From NCBI RefSeq assembly GCF_028747645.1, contig NZ_CP118100.1:496001-560000 (forward strand): a DNA stretch of 64,000 bases, given 5' to 3'. This DNA is from Microbacterium esteraromaticum (GTDB taxonomy: Bacteria; Actinomycetota; Actinomycetes; Actinomycetales; Microbacteriaceae). Each line of letters begins with the position of its first letter. Position 1 is the first letter of the stretch. The notes beneath the pieces are model-generated. The model ran no database searches, was not told the origin of the DNA, and was given only the letters and a program-made list of their open reading frames with translations. The position numbers and the translations under genes are program-made. Shown in pieces: positions 45,895 to 54,814 of the stretch.

Positions 45895-47427
45895 ATGACC
45901 GACAGGAGTTCTGACGTGGTCGAGGAGTTCGACATCGTCGTCATCGGGGCGGGGATATCGGGAATCGGCGCGGCGACATACTTCAGCCGAGAGCTCCCCG
46001 GAAAGTCGCTGGTCGTGCTCGAGGGCCGGGAGAACATCGGCGGAACGTGGGATCTGTTCCGCTACCCGGGCATCCGCTCGGACTCGGATCTGCACACCTT
46101 CGGCTACGAGTTCAAGCCGTGGCGTCACGAGAACGCGATCGCCGACGCACCGTTGATCCTGGACTACCTTCACGAGACGGTCGACGAGAACGCGCTCTCA
46201 CCTTTGATCCGAACGGGGCACCGCGTGCGGAGCGCGGAGTGGTCCTCGGCGGACGCGAGGTGGACACTCACTGTCGCGACGACGGATGCCACCACCGGCG
46301 CGACTGTGACGAAGACGATCCGGGCGGGGTGGGTGTTCGCCGCGACCGGCTACTACCGCTACGACGAGGGGTACGCCCCGACCTTCGACGGGAGCGACGA
46401 CTTCGAGGGAACCATCGTGCATCCGCAGCACTGGCCGGAAGACCTCGACTACAGCGGCAAGAAGGTCATCGTGATCGGCAGCGGCGCCACCGCCGTGACG
46501 GTGGTGCCGGCAATGACGAAGGGGCCAGGCGCCGCCGCGCACGTCACGATGCTGCAGCGCACCCCCACCTACGTCATGCCGCTGCCGCGTGTCGACCGCC
46601 TCGCGCTCGCCCTCACGAAGGTGCTCGGCGAGAAGCGCGGGTATGCGGCGACGAGGTTCAAGAACATCTGGCAAGAGCACTTCATGATCGAGGCTCTCCG
46701 TCGGTTCCCGCGCGCCGGACGCGCCCTGATACGCCGCAAGAACATCAAGAGCCTCGGCAACGACTTCGACGTCGACACGCACTTCAACCCGCCCTACGAC
46801 CCCTGGGACCAGCGGTTGTGCGCAGCGCCCGACGGCGATTTCTTCCAGACGCTCAAAGCGGGTGACGCCTCGATCGTCACGGGCGGCATCGCCCGGTTCA
46901 GCGAGCGCGGGGTGGTGTTGAACTCGGGCGAAGAGCTCGAGGCCGACATCATCGTGACCGCGACCGGCCTCAACCTTCAGCTCTTCGACGGCATGCCGAT
47001 CGTCGTCGATGGCCGTCAGATCGACGTCGTCGACACGGTCGCGTATCGCGGAACGCTGCTCAGTGGCATCCCGAACTTCTCGATGGCGATCGGCTACACC
47101 ACCTCCTCCTGGACTCTCAAAGTGGGCCTGCTCTGCCGCTACGTCATCGATCTCGTGAAGCACATGGACGCGCGCGGGTTCGACACGGTCGTGCCCGTGG
47201 CGGCCCCGGGCATGGAGACCAAACCGCTCATGGATCTCCAGTCGGGGTACGCCAAGCGCGGCGAGAGGATGCTGCCACGGCAGGGCAGGGCGAAGCCGTG
47301 GCGCACGATGATGTCGTACCCGCAGGATGCCAAGGCGCTGCGCGGTCCGGTCGTCGACGAACACCTCAGGTTCGGGACCAGGACCGGGCCCAGCCCGATC
47401 ACCGAAGAGCGAGTCGCTCATGTGTGA
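45895..47427 (+). CDS. Baeyer-Villiger-type flavin monooxygenase
   Basis: 510 residues from ATG 45895, with AAGGAG six bases upstream. Two Rossmann motifs are present: VVIGAGISGIGAAT (FAD) and VIVIGSGATAVTV (NADPH). Between them FEGTIVHPQHW fits the Baeyer-Villiger signature F-x-G-x3-H-x3-W exactly. GGTWDLFRYPGIRSDSD is typical of this class. The enzyme inserts oxygen next to a carbonyl, converting a ketone to an ester or lactone with NADPH and O2. The neighbouring hydrolase and dehydrogenase complete a plausible catabolic route. Confidence 0.92.
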   Translation: MTDRSSDVVEEFDIVVIGAGISGIGAATYFSRELPGKSLVVLEGRENIGGTWDLFRYPGIRSDSDLHTFGYEFKPWRHENAIADAPLILDYLHETVDENALSPLIRTGHRVRSAEWSSADARWTLTVATTDATTGATVTKTIRAGWVFAATGYYRYDEGYAPTFDGSDDFEGTIVHPQHWPEDLDYSGKKVIVIGSGATAVTVVPAMTKGPGAAAHVTMLQRTPTYVMPLPRVDRLALALTKVLGEKRGYAATRFKNIWQEHFMIEALRRFPRAGRALIRRKNIKSLGNDFDVDTHFNPPYDPWDQRLCAAPDGDFFQTLKAGDASIVTGGIARFSERGVVLNSGEELEADIIVTATGLNLQLFDGMPIVVDGRQIDVVDTVAYRGTLLSGIPNFSMAIGYTTSSWTLKVGLLCRYVIDLVKHMDARGFDTVVPVAAPGMETKPLMDLQSGYAKRGERMLPRQGRAKPWRTMMSYPQDAKALRGPVVDEHLRFGTRTGPSPITEERVAHV

Positions 47428-48364
47428 GCTCTCTGCGGCGAGCGTCGACCGGTTCGCCACGGCGCCCTCCGGAACGCGGATCTGCTTCCGCGATGCGGGT
47501 GACAAAGACGATCCGGCGATCATGCTCATCGCCGGGCTCGGCGAAGACCTCACGTCGTGGACCGAATCGGTCGTGACCGCGCTGGTCGAGCAGGGGTTGC
47601 GCGTGATCTCCATCGACAACCGTGACGTCGGGCAGTCCACCTTCGCGACAACGCCGCCGCCCGGAGTGTGGCGTCAACTGCTCGCGCGTTCGCGATCCGA
47701 CGGCTACACGCTGGCCGACATGGCTCAGGACGCAGTGGGCGTACTCGATCATCTCGGCATCGAGCGCGCGCACCTGGTCGGCAGGTCGATGGGCGGCATG
47801 ATCGCGCAGACGATCGCGGCGACGCTGCCAGATCGTGTGGAGTCGTTGACGTCGATCTACTCGACGACGGGGGCGCCCAGGGTCGGTCAGCCCGCGCGAT
47901 CGAGCCTTCGGATGCTGATGGGGCCCGATCCGCGAAACAGGACGGATGCGGTGCGCGCTCACCTGCGGCTCACGAGACATATCGCCGGGAAGGACTTTCC
48001 GATCGACGACGCGGTTGAGGCCGCCATCGCCGCCCGCATCTGGGATCGGGCTGCGGGCGACCTGGGGGCCGGAGGGGCGCGGCAGATCCAAGCCATCCAG
48101 CTCTCGGGCGACCGCACTGCGCAGCTTCGAGGCATCACCGCACCCACGCTCGTCATCAACGGAGACCTTGATCTGCTGGTCGCCGAGACCGGCGGCGCGG
48201 CTACCGTCAGGGCGATCCGCGGGGCGCGGCACATCGTGATCCCCGGGATGGGGCACCACATGCCCGAGTCCCTGGTCGAGACGATCACCGGGTACATCGG
48301 GAAACACGTTGACCGTGTCCGCCAGGCGGTTCCCTCGGCACATCGGAAAGGAACAGGCCAATGA
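47420..48364 (+). CDS. Alpha/beta-fold hydrolase (ester/lactone hydrolase candidate)
   Basis: 314 residues from ATG 47420, overlapping the monooxygenase stop by 8 bases. It has a classical alpha/beta-hydrolase set: oxyanion region IAGLGEDLTSW, nucleophile elbow GRSMGG, acid in INGDLDLLV, and His in PGMGHHMPE. Coupling to a Baeyer-Villiger enzyme suggests hydrolysis of its ester or lactone product. The open frame upstream of 47420 is a shadow of the monooxygenase. Confidence 0.88.
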   Translation: MCELSAASVDRFATAPSGTRICFRDAGDKDDPAIMLIAGLGEDLTSWTESVVTALVEQGLRVISIDNRDVGQSTFATTPPPGVWRQLLARSRSDGYTLADMAQDAVGVLDHLGIERAHLVGRSMGGMIAQTIAATLPDRVESLTSIYSTTGAPRVGQPARSSLRMLMGPDPRNRTDAVRAHLRLTRHIAGKDFPIDDAVEAAIAARIWDRAAGDLGAGGARQIQAIQLSGDRTAQLRGITAPTLVINGDLDLLVAETGGAATVRAIRGARHIVIPGMGHHMPESLVETITGYIGKHVDRVRQAVPSAHRKGTGQ

Positions 48365-49056
48365 TCGAGACGCTGTTCATCATCGCAGCCCTGTGGTTGG
48401 CCTTCGTCGGCCTCGTCTTCGGGGTGAAGTTCATCCGCAGATATCGCAACTACCTTCTGGGCATCGAGTGGATCATCGTCGGAACCTCGGCGATGAACTT
48501 TCTGCTCTGGTCGGTGCTCGGCGGCGATCCGAAGAACCCCATGTACACCCTCGCGTACTTTCTCGACGCGTTCTCTCGGTCGTTCGGATTCACACTCGTC
48601 CTGATCCTCGGGCTGATGATGGTGACGCAGCGCTACAAGCCGGCACTCTGGCACGAGATCGGCGCCTTCGCCCTCTCGATCGCGGGCGGTGCCTACCTGG
48701 TGACGCTCCATCAGGACGGCATGTACGAGGGTGCTCCGGCGACGTTCTTGGTCGTCACGAACCTGATCGCGTCGGTCTTCGTGTTCTTCTTCGCGACGCG
48801 GGTCTGGCGTGCGGGCGCGAAGGGGTGGGCCGTGGCGACCACGGTGATCACGCTGGTGGCGATGGTGATCGCGGCCAGTTACGACTTCTTCCCGTGGCCG
48901 TTCGATGACGCCTACCGCACGTACTTCTACACCGCTGCGCTGGCGACCTGGGGTACGCAGGGGTTCGTCTACTACTTCGGCTACAAGGCGGTGCACGCGC
49001 ACAATGCGCGGGTCGATGCCGCTTCGGCCCTGCAGAACGCGAAGGTCGCGTCATGA
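48361..49056 (+). CDS. Conserved integral membrane protein, function unknown
   Basis: 231 residues, overlapping the hydrolase by ATGA and ending in an ATGA. About seven hydrophobic helices are visible, starting IETLFIIAALWLAFVGLVFG, with a short cytosolic-like KFIRRYRNYLLG loop, acidic residues in FLDAFSRSFG, and DFFPWPFDDAYRTYFYTAAL. I recognise no transporter family. Its position between the hydrolase and the dehydrogenase suggests substrate uptake or a membrane role in the same pathway. Confidence 0.8.
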   Translation: MIETLFIIAALWLAFVGLVFGVKFIRRYRNYLLGIEWIIVGTSAMNFLLWSVLGGDPKNPMYTLAYFLDAFSRSFGFTLVLILGLMMVTQRYKPALWHEIGAFALSIAGGAYLVTLHQDGMYEGAPATFLVVTNLIASVFVFFFATRVWRAGAKGWAVATTVITLVAMVIAASYDFFPWPFDDAYRTYFYTAALATWGTQGFVYYFGYKAVHAHNARVDAASALQNAKVAS

Positions 49057-49088
49057 ATCCCGAACCGCATTCGAAGGAGAAGAAGCCC

Positions 49089-50201
49089 ATGAAGGCCGTC
49101 GTGTTCCGTGACCCGGACAACCGTGTATCCCTCACCGACGTCGAGCTCGCAACGCCGAAGGCCGGTGAGGTGCGGGTCAAGATCGCGGCCGCCGGGGTCT
49201 GCCATTCCGATCTGCACGTGCGCCGGGGAGAATGGCCGGCGCCCGCGCCGATGGTGATGGGTCATGAGGGATCCGGCGTCGTCGTCGAGGTCGGTGACGG
49301 AGTCACGTCGCTCGCGGTCGGCGATCACGTCGTGCTGTGCTGGGTGCCGCCCTGCGGCGAGTGCCGCTACTGCCTGCAAGGGCGCGAAGCGCGCTGCCAG
49401 AAGGTCGCAACGGTCGTCGCTCCCCAGGGCGTGCTGTTCGACGGCACGTCGCGGCTCAGCATCCGCCACAGCGATGGTGACGATGAGCCCCTGCACCACT
49501 ACCTCGGCGTCTCTTCGTTCGCAGAAGAGGTGATCGTTCCGGCATCCGGGGCCATCAAAGTGCGCGACGACGCACCGCTCGACGTCATCGCCGTGGTCGG
49601 CTGCGCGGTCGCGACCGGTGTGGGCGCGGTCACCAACACGGCGGCGGTCGAACCCGGATCGACCGTCGCGGTCATCGGATGCGGGGGAGTGGGCCTCAAC
49701 GTGGTGCAGGGCGCCAAGCTCGCGGGCGCTGAGCGCATCGTCGCGATCGACGTCGTACCCGAGAAGACCGAGATGGCGATGCAGTTCGGCGCGACGGACC
49801 GCATCGATGCCTCGCAGGGTGACGCGGTGCAGCAGCTCCTCGCACTCATCCCCGACGGCGTGGACTACGCCTTCGACGCGATCGGTCGCACGGTCACGAC
49901 CGAGCAGGCGATCCACATGCTCGGTCTGGGCGGCGCCGCGGTGATCGTCGGGCTGCCGCCCGCAGGCGCCCGCGCATCGTTCGAACCGCTCGTGCTCGCC
50001 GAGGCAGACCAGCGCATCATCGGGTCGAACTACGGCTCGGTGCGCCCGTCGGTCGACATTCCCGCGCTCGTCGACCGGTACATGGATGGCCAGCTCCAGC
50101 TCGACCCGCTGATCTCGGGCCGCCGCCCTCTCTCGGAAGCAGCCGAGGCGCTGGACGATCTCGCAGCGGGCGGCGTCTTGCGCACGCTCCTCATTCCCTG
50201 A
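49089..50201 (+). CDS. Zinc-containing NAD-dependent alcohol dehydrogenase (MDR family)
   Basis: 370 residues from ATG 49089, with AAGGAG eight bases upstream; ATG 49053, which overlaps the previous stop, would add 12 residues. Catalytic zinc region: GVCHSDLH and GHEGSGVV. Structural zinc: C-x2-C-x2-C-x7-C in CGECRYCLQGREARC. Rossmann motif GCGGVGLNVVQGAKLAGA is followed by an Asp (AIDVVPEK) that favours NAD. It oxidises an alcohol to a ketone or aldehyde, likely supplying the substrate of the monooxygenase. Confidence 0.92.
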   Translation: MKAVVFRDPDNRVSLTDVELATPKAGEVRVKIAAAGVCHSDLHVRRGEWPAPAPMVMGHEGSGVVVEVGDGVTSLAVGDHVVLCWVPPCGECRYCLQGREARCQKVATVVAPQGVLFDGTSRLSIRHSDGDDEPLHHYLGVSSFAEEVIVPASGAIKVRDDAPLDVIAVVGCAVATGVGAVTNTAAVEPGSTVAVIGCGGVGLNVVQGAKLAGAERIVAIDVVPEKTEMAMQFGATDRIDASQGDAVQQLLALIPDGVDYAFDAIGRTVTTEQAIHMLGLGGAAVIVGLPPAGARASFEPLVLAEADQRIIGSNYGSVRPSVDIPALVDRYMDGQLQLDPLISGRRPLSEAAEALDDLAAGGVLRTLLIP

Positions 50202-50303
50202 GCCGGGGTTGCGGTCGCTCTCGCCTCATGAACTGAGCGATCACCCGCCCGTCGGACGCCGCTTGGTTTGCCGTCGTTGGCGACGAGGCATACCGTGGCC
50301 CGC

Positions 50304-50438
50304 ATGGAGTGGATGTGGGCGGCCGGTGCGGGCCTGCTGGTGTTCGGAGCGGCAGTCTGGTCGACAGGGGCGCTGATGGCACGGTCGCGGCGTCGTCGCA
50401 ACGGGCACGGCGCGGCCGAAGCCACCCGCGGCGACTGA
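50304..50438 (+). CDS. Small single-TM hypothetical protein
   Basis: 44 residues from ATG 50304: a hydrophobic helix (WAAGAGLLVFGAAVWSTGAL) followed by an Arg-rich segment (ARSRRRRNGHG). The layout, one TM with a positive-inside tail, is protein-like, but no family is recognised and the ribosome binding site is weak. It lies alone between the dehydrogenase and the NUDIX gene. Confidence 0.4.
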   Translation: MEWMWAAGAGLLVFGAAVWSTGALMARSRRRRNGHGAAEATRGD

Positions 50439-50470
50439 CAGCACACACGGTCAGTCCATGCGCTGACCGA

Positions 50471-51256
50471 TCACCCGCCCGCGGCAGCGTTCTCGTCAAC
50501 CGCGGCGTCGCGGAACGCCGCCCGGCGTAGCGTAACGGCGTGCGCGTCGTCCGCGCTGTACTCGGCGGAACGGATCAGTGCGCCCAGCGGTAGATGCCCC
50601 GCGAGCAGCCGAGTGGCGACGTCGTGCGTGACACCGAGCTCGACCGCGACCTCGTCGGCGGTCGCGCCCTCCGCCCGCCGCCGGGCGAACTCCGCCTCGG
50701 CGAAATCGACAGCATCGTTCAGCGCACGAGCCCGGTCCGCCGCCGCCTGTACGGCGCTCCGAAGGTCACCCGCACCGCCGCCGTGCTGCACGACGACGGC
50801 ATCCGCTCTGTCGACCGCGACGAATCGGATGCCGTCCGTCGGGCGGCCGTGGTCGATCCAATCGACCAGCGCGGCGCGGCCGGTGGGCGGCATGGGCAGG
50901 TCGTCAAACGCCGCATCGAGCGGGAGCCAGCGCAGCTCGCCCTCGGTGCAGGTGATCGGTGCCTCGCGGTCGTCGCGTAGCCGCCCGGCGAAGTAGTAGT
51001 TGATGCGCACCTCGTCGCCCATCTCGCGCATCGCGACGCACCGCAGACCGAGATCCACGAGGTCGTCTTCGGCGAGACCGACCTCTTCGCGAAGCTCTCG
51101 AAGAGCGCCCTGCACAGGGTCGGCGGTCTCGCCGTCGTCGAGGTGCCCGCCGATCCCGACGTACGAGTCGGGGATGACGCGCGAGCCCCGACGCAACAGC
51201 AGCAGCACCTCATCGTCGCGGTGTATCCACACCGACGTCATCTGTCGAACCCTCAT
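50471..51256 (-). CDS. NUDIX hydrolase with C-terminal extension
   Basis: 261 residues from ATG 51256, with GGAGG five bases upstream; ATG 51241 is an alternative. The Nudix box is present as GGHLDDGETADPVQGALRELREEVGL (G-x5-E-x7-R-E-x2-E-E-x-G). It is followed by WLPLDAAFDDLPMPPTGR, as in NTP or dinucleotide pyrophosphatases. The last 120 residues form a helical segment with ATADEVAVELGVTHDVATRLL, resembling an HTH. The substrate is unknown. Confidence 0.85.
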   Translation of the reverse strand: MRVRQMTSVWIHRDDEVLLLLRRGSRVIPDSYVGIGGHLDDGETADPVQGALRELREEVGLAEDDLVDLGLRCVAMREMGDEVRINYYFAGRLRDDREAPITCTEGELRWLPLDAAFDDLPMPPTGRAALVDWIDHGRPTDGIRFVAVDRADAVVVQHGGGAGDLRSAVQAAADRARALNDAVDFAEAEFARRRAEGATADEVAVELGVTHDVATRLLAGHLPLGALIRSAEYSADDAHAVTLRRAAFRDAAVDENAAAGG

Positions 51257-51371
51257 CGCCGCCTCCGATCACCTTTCGCGCCGATACCAGTCTGGTCAAC
51301 AGGCCGTCGCCCTGCTTTACTTGCGCTCGAAGGACCCTATGACACCGCACGCACCGACGCGAGGAGTGACC

Positions 51372-52871
51372 ATGGCCGACAAACCCAACGTTCTCATCAT
51401 CTGGGGTGATGACATCGGGATCTCGAACCTCAGCACCTATTCGGATGGCTTGATGGGCTATCGCACGCCCAACATCGACCGCATCGCCGACGAGGGTGTG
51501 AAGTTCACCGACTACTACGGCGAGCAGAGTTGCACGGCGGGCCGCGCCGCGTTCCTCACCGGCCAGAATCCGTACCGCACGGGGCTCACCAAGGTCGGGA
51601 TGCCCGGGGCGAAGCTCGGTCTTCAGCCCGAGGACCCGACGCTCGCCGACGCCTTCAAGCATCACGGCTACGCCACCGGACAGTTCGGCAAGAACCACCT
51701 CGGCGACCGCGACGAGCACCTGCCCACCGCACACGGCTTCGACGAGTTCTTCGGCAACCTGTACCACCTCAACGCCGAAGAGGAGCCCGAGCACCCGGAC
51801 TATCCGACCGACGAGGAGTTCCCGGGGTTCACCGAGCGGTTCCGCCCGCGCGGCGTGCTGCGCTCCTGGGCGAACGCCGACGGCACCCAGCGCATCGAAG
51901 ACACCGGACCCCTGACCAAGAAACGCATGGAGACGGTCGATGAGGAGTTCCGCGACGCCGCCGCCGACTTCATCCGTCGGCAGGCCGACGACGACACCCC
52001 GTTCTTCGTGTGGTTCAACTCGACGCACATGCACTTCCGCACGCACACCAAACCCGAGAGCAAGGGACGCGCCGGGCGATGGCAGTCGAACTACCACGAC
52101 ACGATGCTCGATCATGACGACCTCGTGGGCAGCCTGCTCGACCTTCTCGATGAACTCGGGCTCGCCGAGAACACCATTGTGATGTACTCCACCGACAACG
52201 GCCCGCACATGAACAGTTGGCCGGACGCCGGTATGACGCCGTTCCGCAATGAGAAGAACTCCAACTGGGAGGGTGCATACCGGGTGCCCGCCATGGTGCG
52301 CTGGCCCGGACACATCCCGGCCGGCACGACGTTGAACGGGATCGTGAGCCACAACGACTGGTTCGTCACCCTGCTCGCGGCCATCGGCGACGACGACATC
52401 GCCGACCGGCTCAAGGCCGGAACCGAACTGCACGGAACCGACTTCAGAGTGCACCTCGACGGGCTCAATCAGCTCGACTACATCACCGGCGCCGCCGACC
52501 ACAGCCCGCGTCGGCACTTCTTCTACGTCTCGGATGACGGCGATCTCACGGCGCTGCGCTTTGAGAACTGGAAGCTGGTGTTCCTCGAGCAGCGCGCCGT
52601 CGGCACGTTGAGCATCTGGCAGGAACCGTACATCGAACTGCGCTTTCCGAAGCTGTTCAACCTGCGCACCGACCCGTACGAACGGGCCGACATCACCTCG
52701 AACACCTACTGGGACTGGGTGCTCGATCACGTCTTCCTGTTCGTGCCCGCACAGGCCTATGTGGCGCACATGCTGCGGACGCTCGTCGAGTTCCCGCCGC
52801 GGCAGAAGTCGGCGTCGTTCACGATCAATCAGGTGATGGCCAAGCTCGACTCCACCGTCGGCAGCTCCTGA
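51372..52871 (+). CDS. Sulfatase with atypical C-T-A-G-R active-site motif
   Basis: 499 residues from ATG 51372, preceded by GAGGAG (51361-51366). Sulfatase/alkaline phosphatase fold: VLIIWGDDIGISNLSTYSDG (metal Asp pair), then ESCTAGRAAFLTGQ-type active site, GKNHLGDRDEHLPTAHGFDEFFG, and MYSTDNGPHMNSWPD (metal Asp/Asn). The usual formylglycine motif C-x-P-x-R reads C-T-A-G-R here, a C-x-A-x-R variant. No signal peptide is visible, so it is cytosolic unless exported another way. It hydrolyses sulfate esters; substrate unknown. Confidence 0.88.
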   Translation: MADKPNVLIIWGDDIGISNLSTYSDGLMGYRTPNIDRIADEGVKFTDYYGEQSCTAGRAAFLTGQNPYRTGLTKVGMPGAKLGLQPEDPTLADAFKHHGYATGQFGKNHLGDRDEHLPTAHGFDEFFGNLYHLNAEEEPEHPDYPTDEEFPGFTERFRPRGVLRSWANADGTQRIEDTGPLTKKRMETVDEEFRDAAADFIRRQADDDTPFFVWFNSTHMHFRTHTKPESKGRAGRWQSNYHDTMLDHDDLVGSLLDLLDELGLAENTIVMYSTDNGPHMNSWPDAGMTPFRNEKNSNWEGAYRVPAMVRWPGHIPAGTTLNGIVSHNDWFVTLLAAIGDDDIADRLKAGTELHGTDFRVHLDGLNQLDYITGAADHSPRRHFFYVSDDGDLTALRFENWKLVFLEQRAVGTLSIWQEPYIELRFPKLFNLRTDPYERADITSNTYWDWVLDHVFLFVPAQAYVAHMLRTLVEFPPRQKSASFTINQVMAKLDSTVGSS

Positions 52872-52876
52872 CGATC

Positions 52877-52912
52877 ACCTCGGCCGGCCTCCACGGGATG
52901 GCCGGCCGAGGT
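52877..52912 (+). terminator. Rho-independent terminator after sulfatase
   Basis: ACCTCGGCCGGCC (52877-52889) pairs perfectly with 52900-52912 as a 13-bp stem with a 10-base loop, six bases past the sulfatase stop. Confidence 0.75.
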
Positions 52913-53007
52913 CGGATGCTGCCGCTCGACCCCGTACGATAGAACACGGCGTGTCGGGAAGTCTGGTCGACGAAGTCCGTTACCCCCACCCGAAGGACTC
53001 CTTCATC

Positions 53008-54306
53008 ATGGCCAAGAAGCCCTCCCGGTTCGCGCAGATGCGCAACATCTTCCCCAGCACGTCCCGAGATGAGTCCCTGCGCGTCGGCGAGATCCTGCGT
53101 AAGGAAGCCGTCGGCGGCATCCTGCTCGTGGCCCTCGCCGCGATCGCCCTGGTGCTCGCCAACTCACCGTGGTCAGATGCCTACTTCAGCCTGCGCGACT
53201 TCGAGATCGGCTACGAGCCGTGGCATCTCAAGCTGAGCCTCGGTGCCTGGGCGGCTGACGGACTGCTGGCGATCTTCTTCTTCCTCGTCGGTCTCGAGCT
53301 CAAGCGCGAGTTCGTCTCGGGTGATCTGCGCCAGTTCAGCACCGCCGTGGTGCCGATCGTCGCCGCCATCGGTGGTGTGATCGTTCCCGCCGGCATCTAC
53401 CTCGCGATCGCCGCCAACTCGCCCGACGCCGCACGCGGCTGGGCCATCCCCACGGCCACCGACATCGCCTTCGCGGTCGCCGTGCTCGCCCTGATCGGTT
53501 CGCACCTGCCGAGCGCCCTACGCGTGTTCCTGCTGACTCTCGCGGTGGTCGACGACCTGATCGCCATCGGCATCATCGCCATCTTCTACACCGAGACGAT
53601 CGATCTGCTGCCGCTGGTCGCCGCTCTCGTCGTGATCGTCATCTACGGCGTGATCGCGCAGCGCTACCGCGACTTCTTCCACCTGCGACCGTCGGCCGCA
53701 TGGCTGATCCTGTTGCCGATCGGCGTCATCGCGTGGGCGTTCATCCACGCCTCGGGCATTCACGCCACGATCGCCGGTGTGTTGTTGGGCTTCGCGATCC
53801 CGGTACTGCACAAGCGCGCCGACCGTGGACCAGACGCGGGACCGGGGCTCGCCGAGATCTTCGAGCACCGCTTCCGTCCGCTCTCAGCCGGATTCGCCGT
53901 GCCGATCTTCGCGTTCTTCTCGGCGGGGGTCGCACTGGGCGGTGCGGAGGGTATCGCCTCGGCGTTCGTCGATCCGATCGTCATCGGCATCGTCGTCGCG
54001 CTCGTCGTGGGCAAGCCGATCGGTATCACCCTCGCCACGTGGGCGATCACTCGCATCCGCCGCATTGATCTCGATCCGTCGCTGCGCTGGATCGACATCA
54101 CCGGCGTCGGCCTGCTCGCCGGTATCGGCTTCACCGTCTCGCTGCTGGTGGCCGAGCTCAGCTTCGCACCGGGCAGCCCGGCGTACGACCACGCGAAGGT
54201 CGCGATCCTCGCGGCATCCGTGCTGGCCGCGACGGTGGCATCCATCCTGCTCGGATCGCGCAACCGTCACTACCGCAAGATGGCACTCGCCGGCGAACAG
54301 AACTGA
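53008..54306 (+). CDS. nhaA: Na+/H+ antiporter NhaA
   Basis: 432 residues from ATG 53008 (AAGGA 10 bases upstream); a more distal ATG at 52951 would add an unlikely extension. About 12 TM segments are visible. Family landmarks include FFFLVGLELKREF, GWAIPTATDIAFAVAVL (with the DIAFA Asp), LAVVDDLIAIGIIAIFYT with the essential Asp-Asp pair, and GIGFTVSLLVAELSF. It exchanges Na+ for H+ in pH and salt homeostasis. Flanked by terminators on both sides, it is a single-gene unit. Confidence 0.96.
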   Translation: MAKKPSRFAQMRNIFPSTSRDESLRVGEILRKEAVGGILLVALAAIALVLANSPWSDAYFSLRDFEIGYEPWHLKLSLGAWAADGLLAIFFFLVGLELKREFVSGDLRQFSTAVVPIVAAIGGVIVPAGIYLAIAANSPDAARGWAIPTATDIAFAVAVLALIGSHLPSALRVFLLTLAVVDDLIAIGIIAIFYTETIDLLPLVAALVVIVIYGVIAQRYRDFFHLRPSAAWLILLPIGVIAWAFIHASGIHATIAGVLLGFAIPVLHKRADRGPDAGPGLAEIFEHRFRPLSAGFAVPIFAFFSAGVALGGAEGIASAFVDPIVIGIVVALVVGKPIGITLATWAITRIRRIDLDPSLRWIDITGVGLLAGIGFTVSLLVAELSFAPGSPAYDHAKVAILAASVLAATVASILLGSRNRHYRKMALAGEQN

Positions 54307-54324
54307 CGCGCTGATCTGACGCGA

Positions 54325-54357
54325 GACGCGCCCCGGCCCATGCGGCCGGGGCGCGTC
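54325..54357. terminator. Bidirectional terminator between nhaA and arsR
   Basis: GACGCGCCCCGGCC (54325-54338) pairs perfectly with GGCCGGGGCGCGTC (54344-54357), a 14-bp stem with a 5-base loop, between convergent nhaA and arsR. Confidence 0.85.
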
Positions 54358-54390
54358 GCCATACATGCCGCTGCTACGCGCGGCCCGTCG

Positions 54391-54732
54391 TCATGCGGGG
54401 CGGAGCGCGTCTGCGGCCGATGCCAACGCCTCGCGGTTGACCGCGTAGTAGGCCCAGCGGCCGCGCTGCTCGCGTGTGACGAGACCGGCCTCGGCGAGGA
54501 TCTTCATGTGGTGCGAGACCGTGCCCTGAGACAGCCCCACCGGCTCGGTGAGGTCGCACACGCACGCCTCGCCGTCGGTGCTCGCGGCGATCAGCGAGAG
54601 CAGCATGACGCGCGTCGAGTCGCCGAGCGCCTTGAATGTTCGCGCGGCCCGTGCCGCTCCCTCGCCGTCCAGCGGCGAGGTGACGCGGGGCACGCAGCAA
54701 CGCGCATCGGCGGCGACGATCGGGAGGCTCAT
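54391..54732 (-). CDS. arsR: ArsR-family arsenic-responsive repressor
   Basis: 113 residues from ATG 54732. It is a winged helix with the metalloid-type ACVCDL start of the recognition region and LSQGTVSHHMKILAEAGLV, then the wing REQRGRWAYYAV. A vicinal Cys pair is near the N-terminus (Cys12-Cys13) and Cys57/Cys59 lie in CVC. Paired N-terminal Cys plus one recognition-region Cys is the As(III) site described for Corynebacterium glutamicum ArsR1, and the CVC of E. coli ArsR is also present. It is divergent from the ars operon and likely controls it. Confidence 0.92.
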   Translation of the reverse strand: MSLPIVAADARCCVPRVTSPLDGEGAARAARTFKALGDSTRVMLLSLIAASTDGEACVCDLTEPVGLSQGTVSHHMKILAEAGLVTREQRGRWAYYAVNREALASAADALRPA

Positions 54733-54757
54733 GCGGTCAGTGTCTCACGTATTGACA

Positions 54758-54794
54758 TTCTTCGATAGGAGGAGCACGCTTTCATATCGAAGAA
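54758..54794. promoter_or_regulatory. ars operator inverted repeat and promoter region
   Basis: TTCTTCGATA (54758-54767) and TATCGAAGAA (54785-54794) are perfect inverted 10-mers separated by 17 bases, between divergent arsR and the flavoprotein gene. A TTGACA hexamer (54752-54757) abuts the left arm. The arrangement suits two ArsR dimers or one dimer across both promoters. Confidence 0.75.
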
Positions 54795-54814
54795 CATCGA
54801 TCTGAGGAGTTGTC

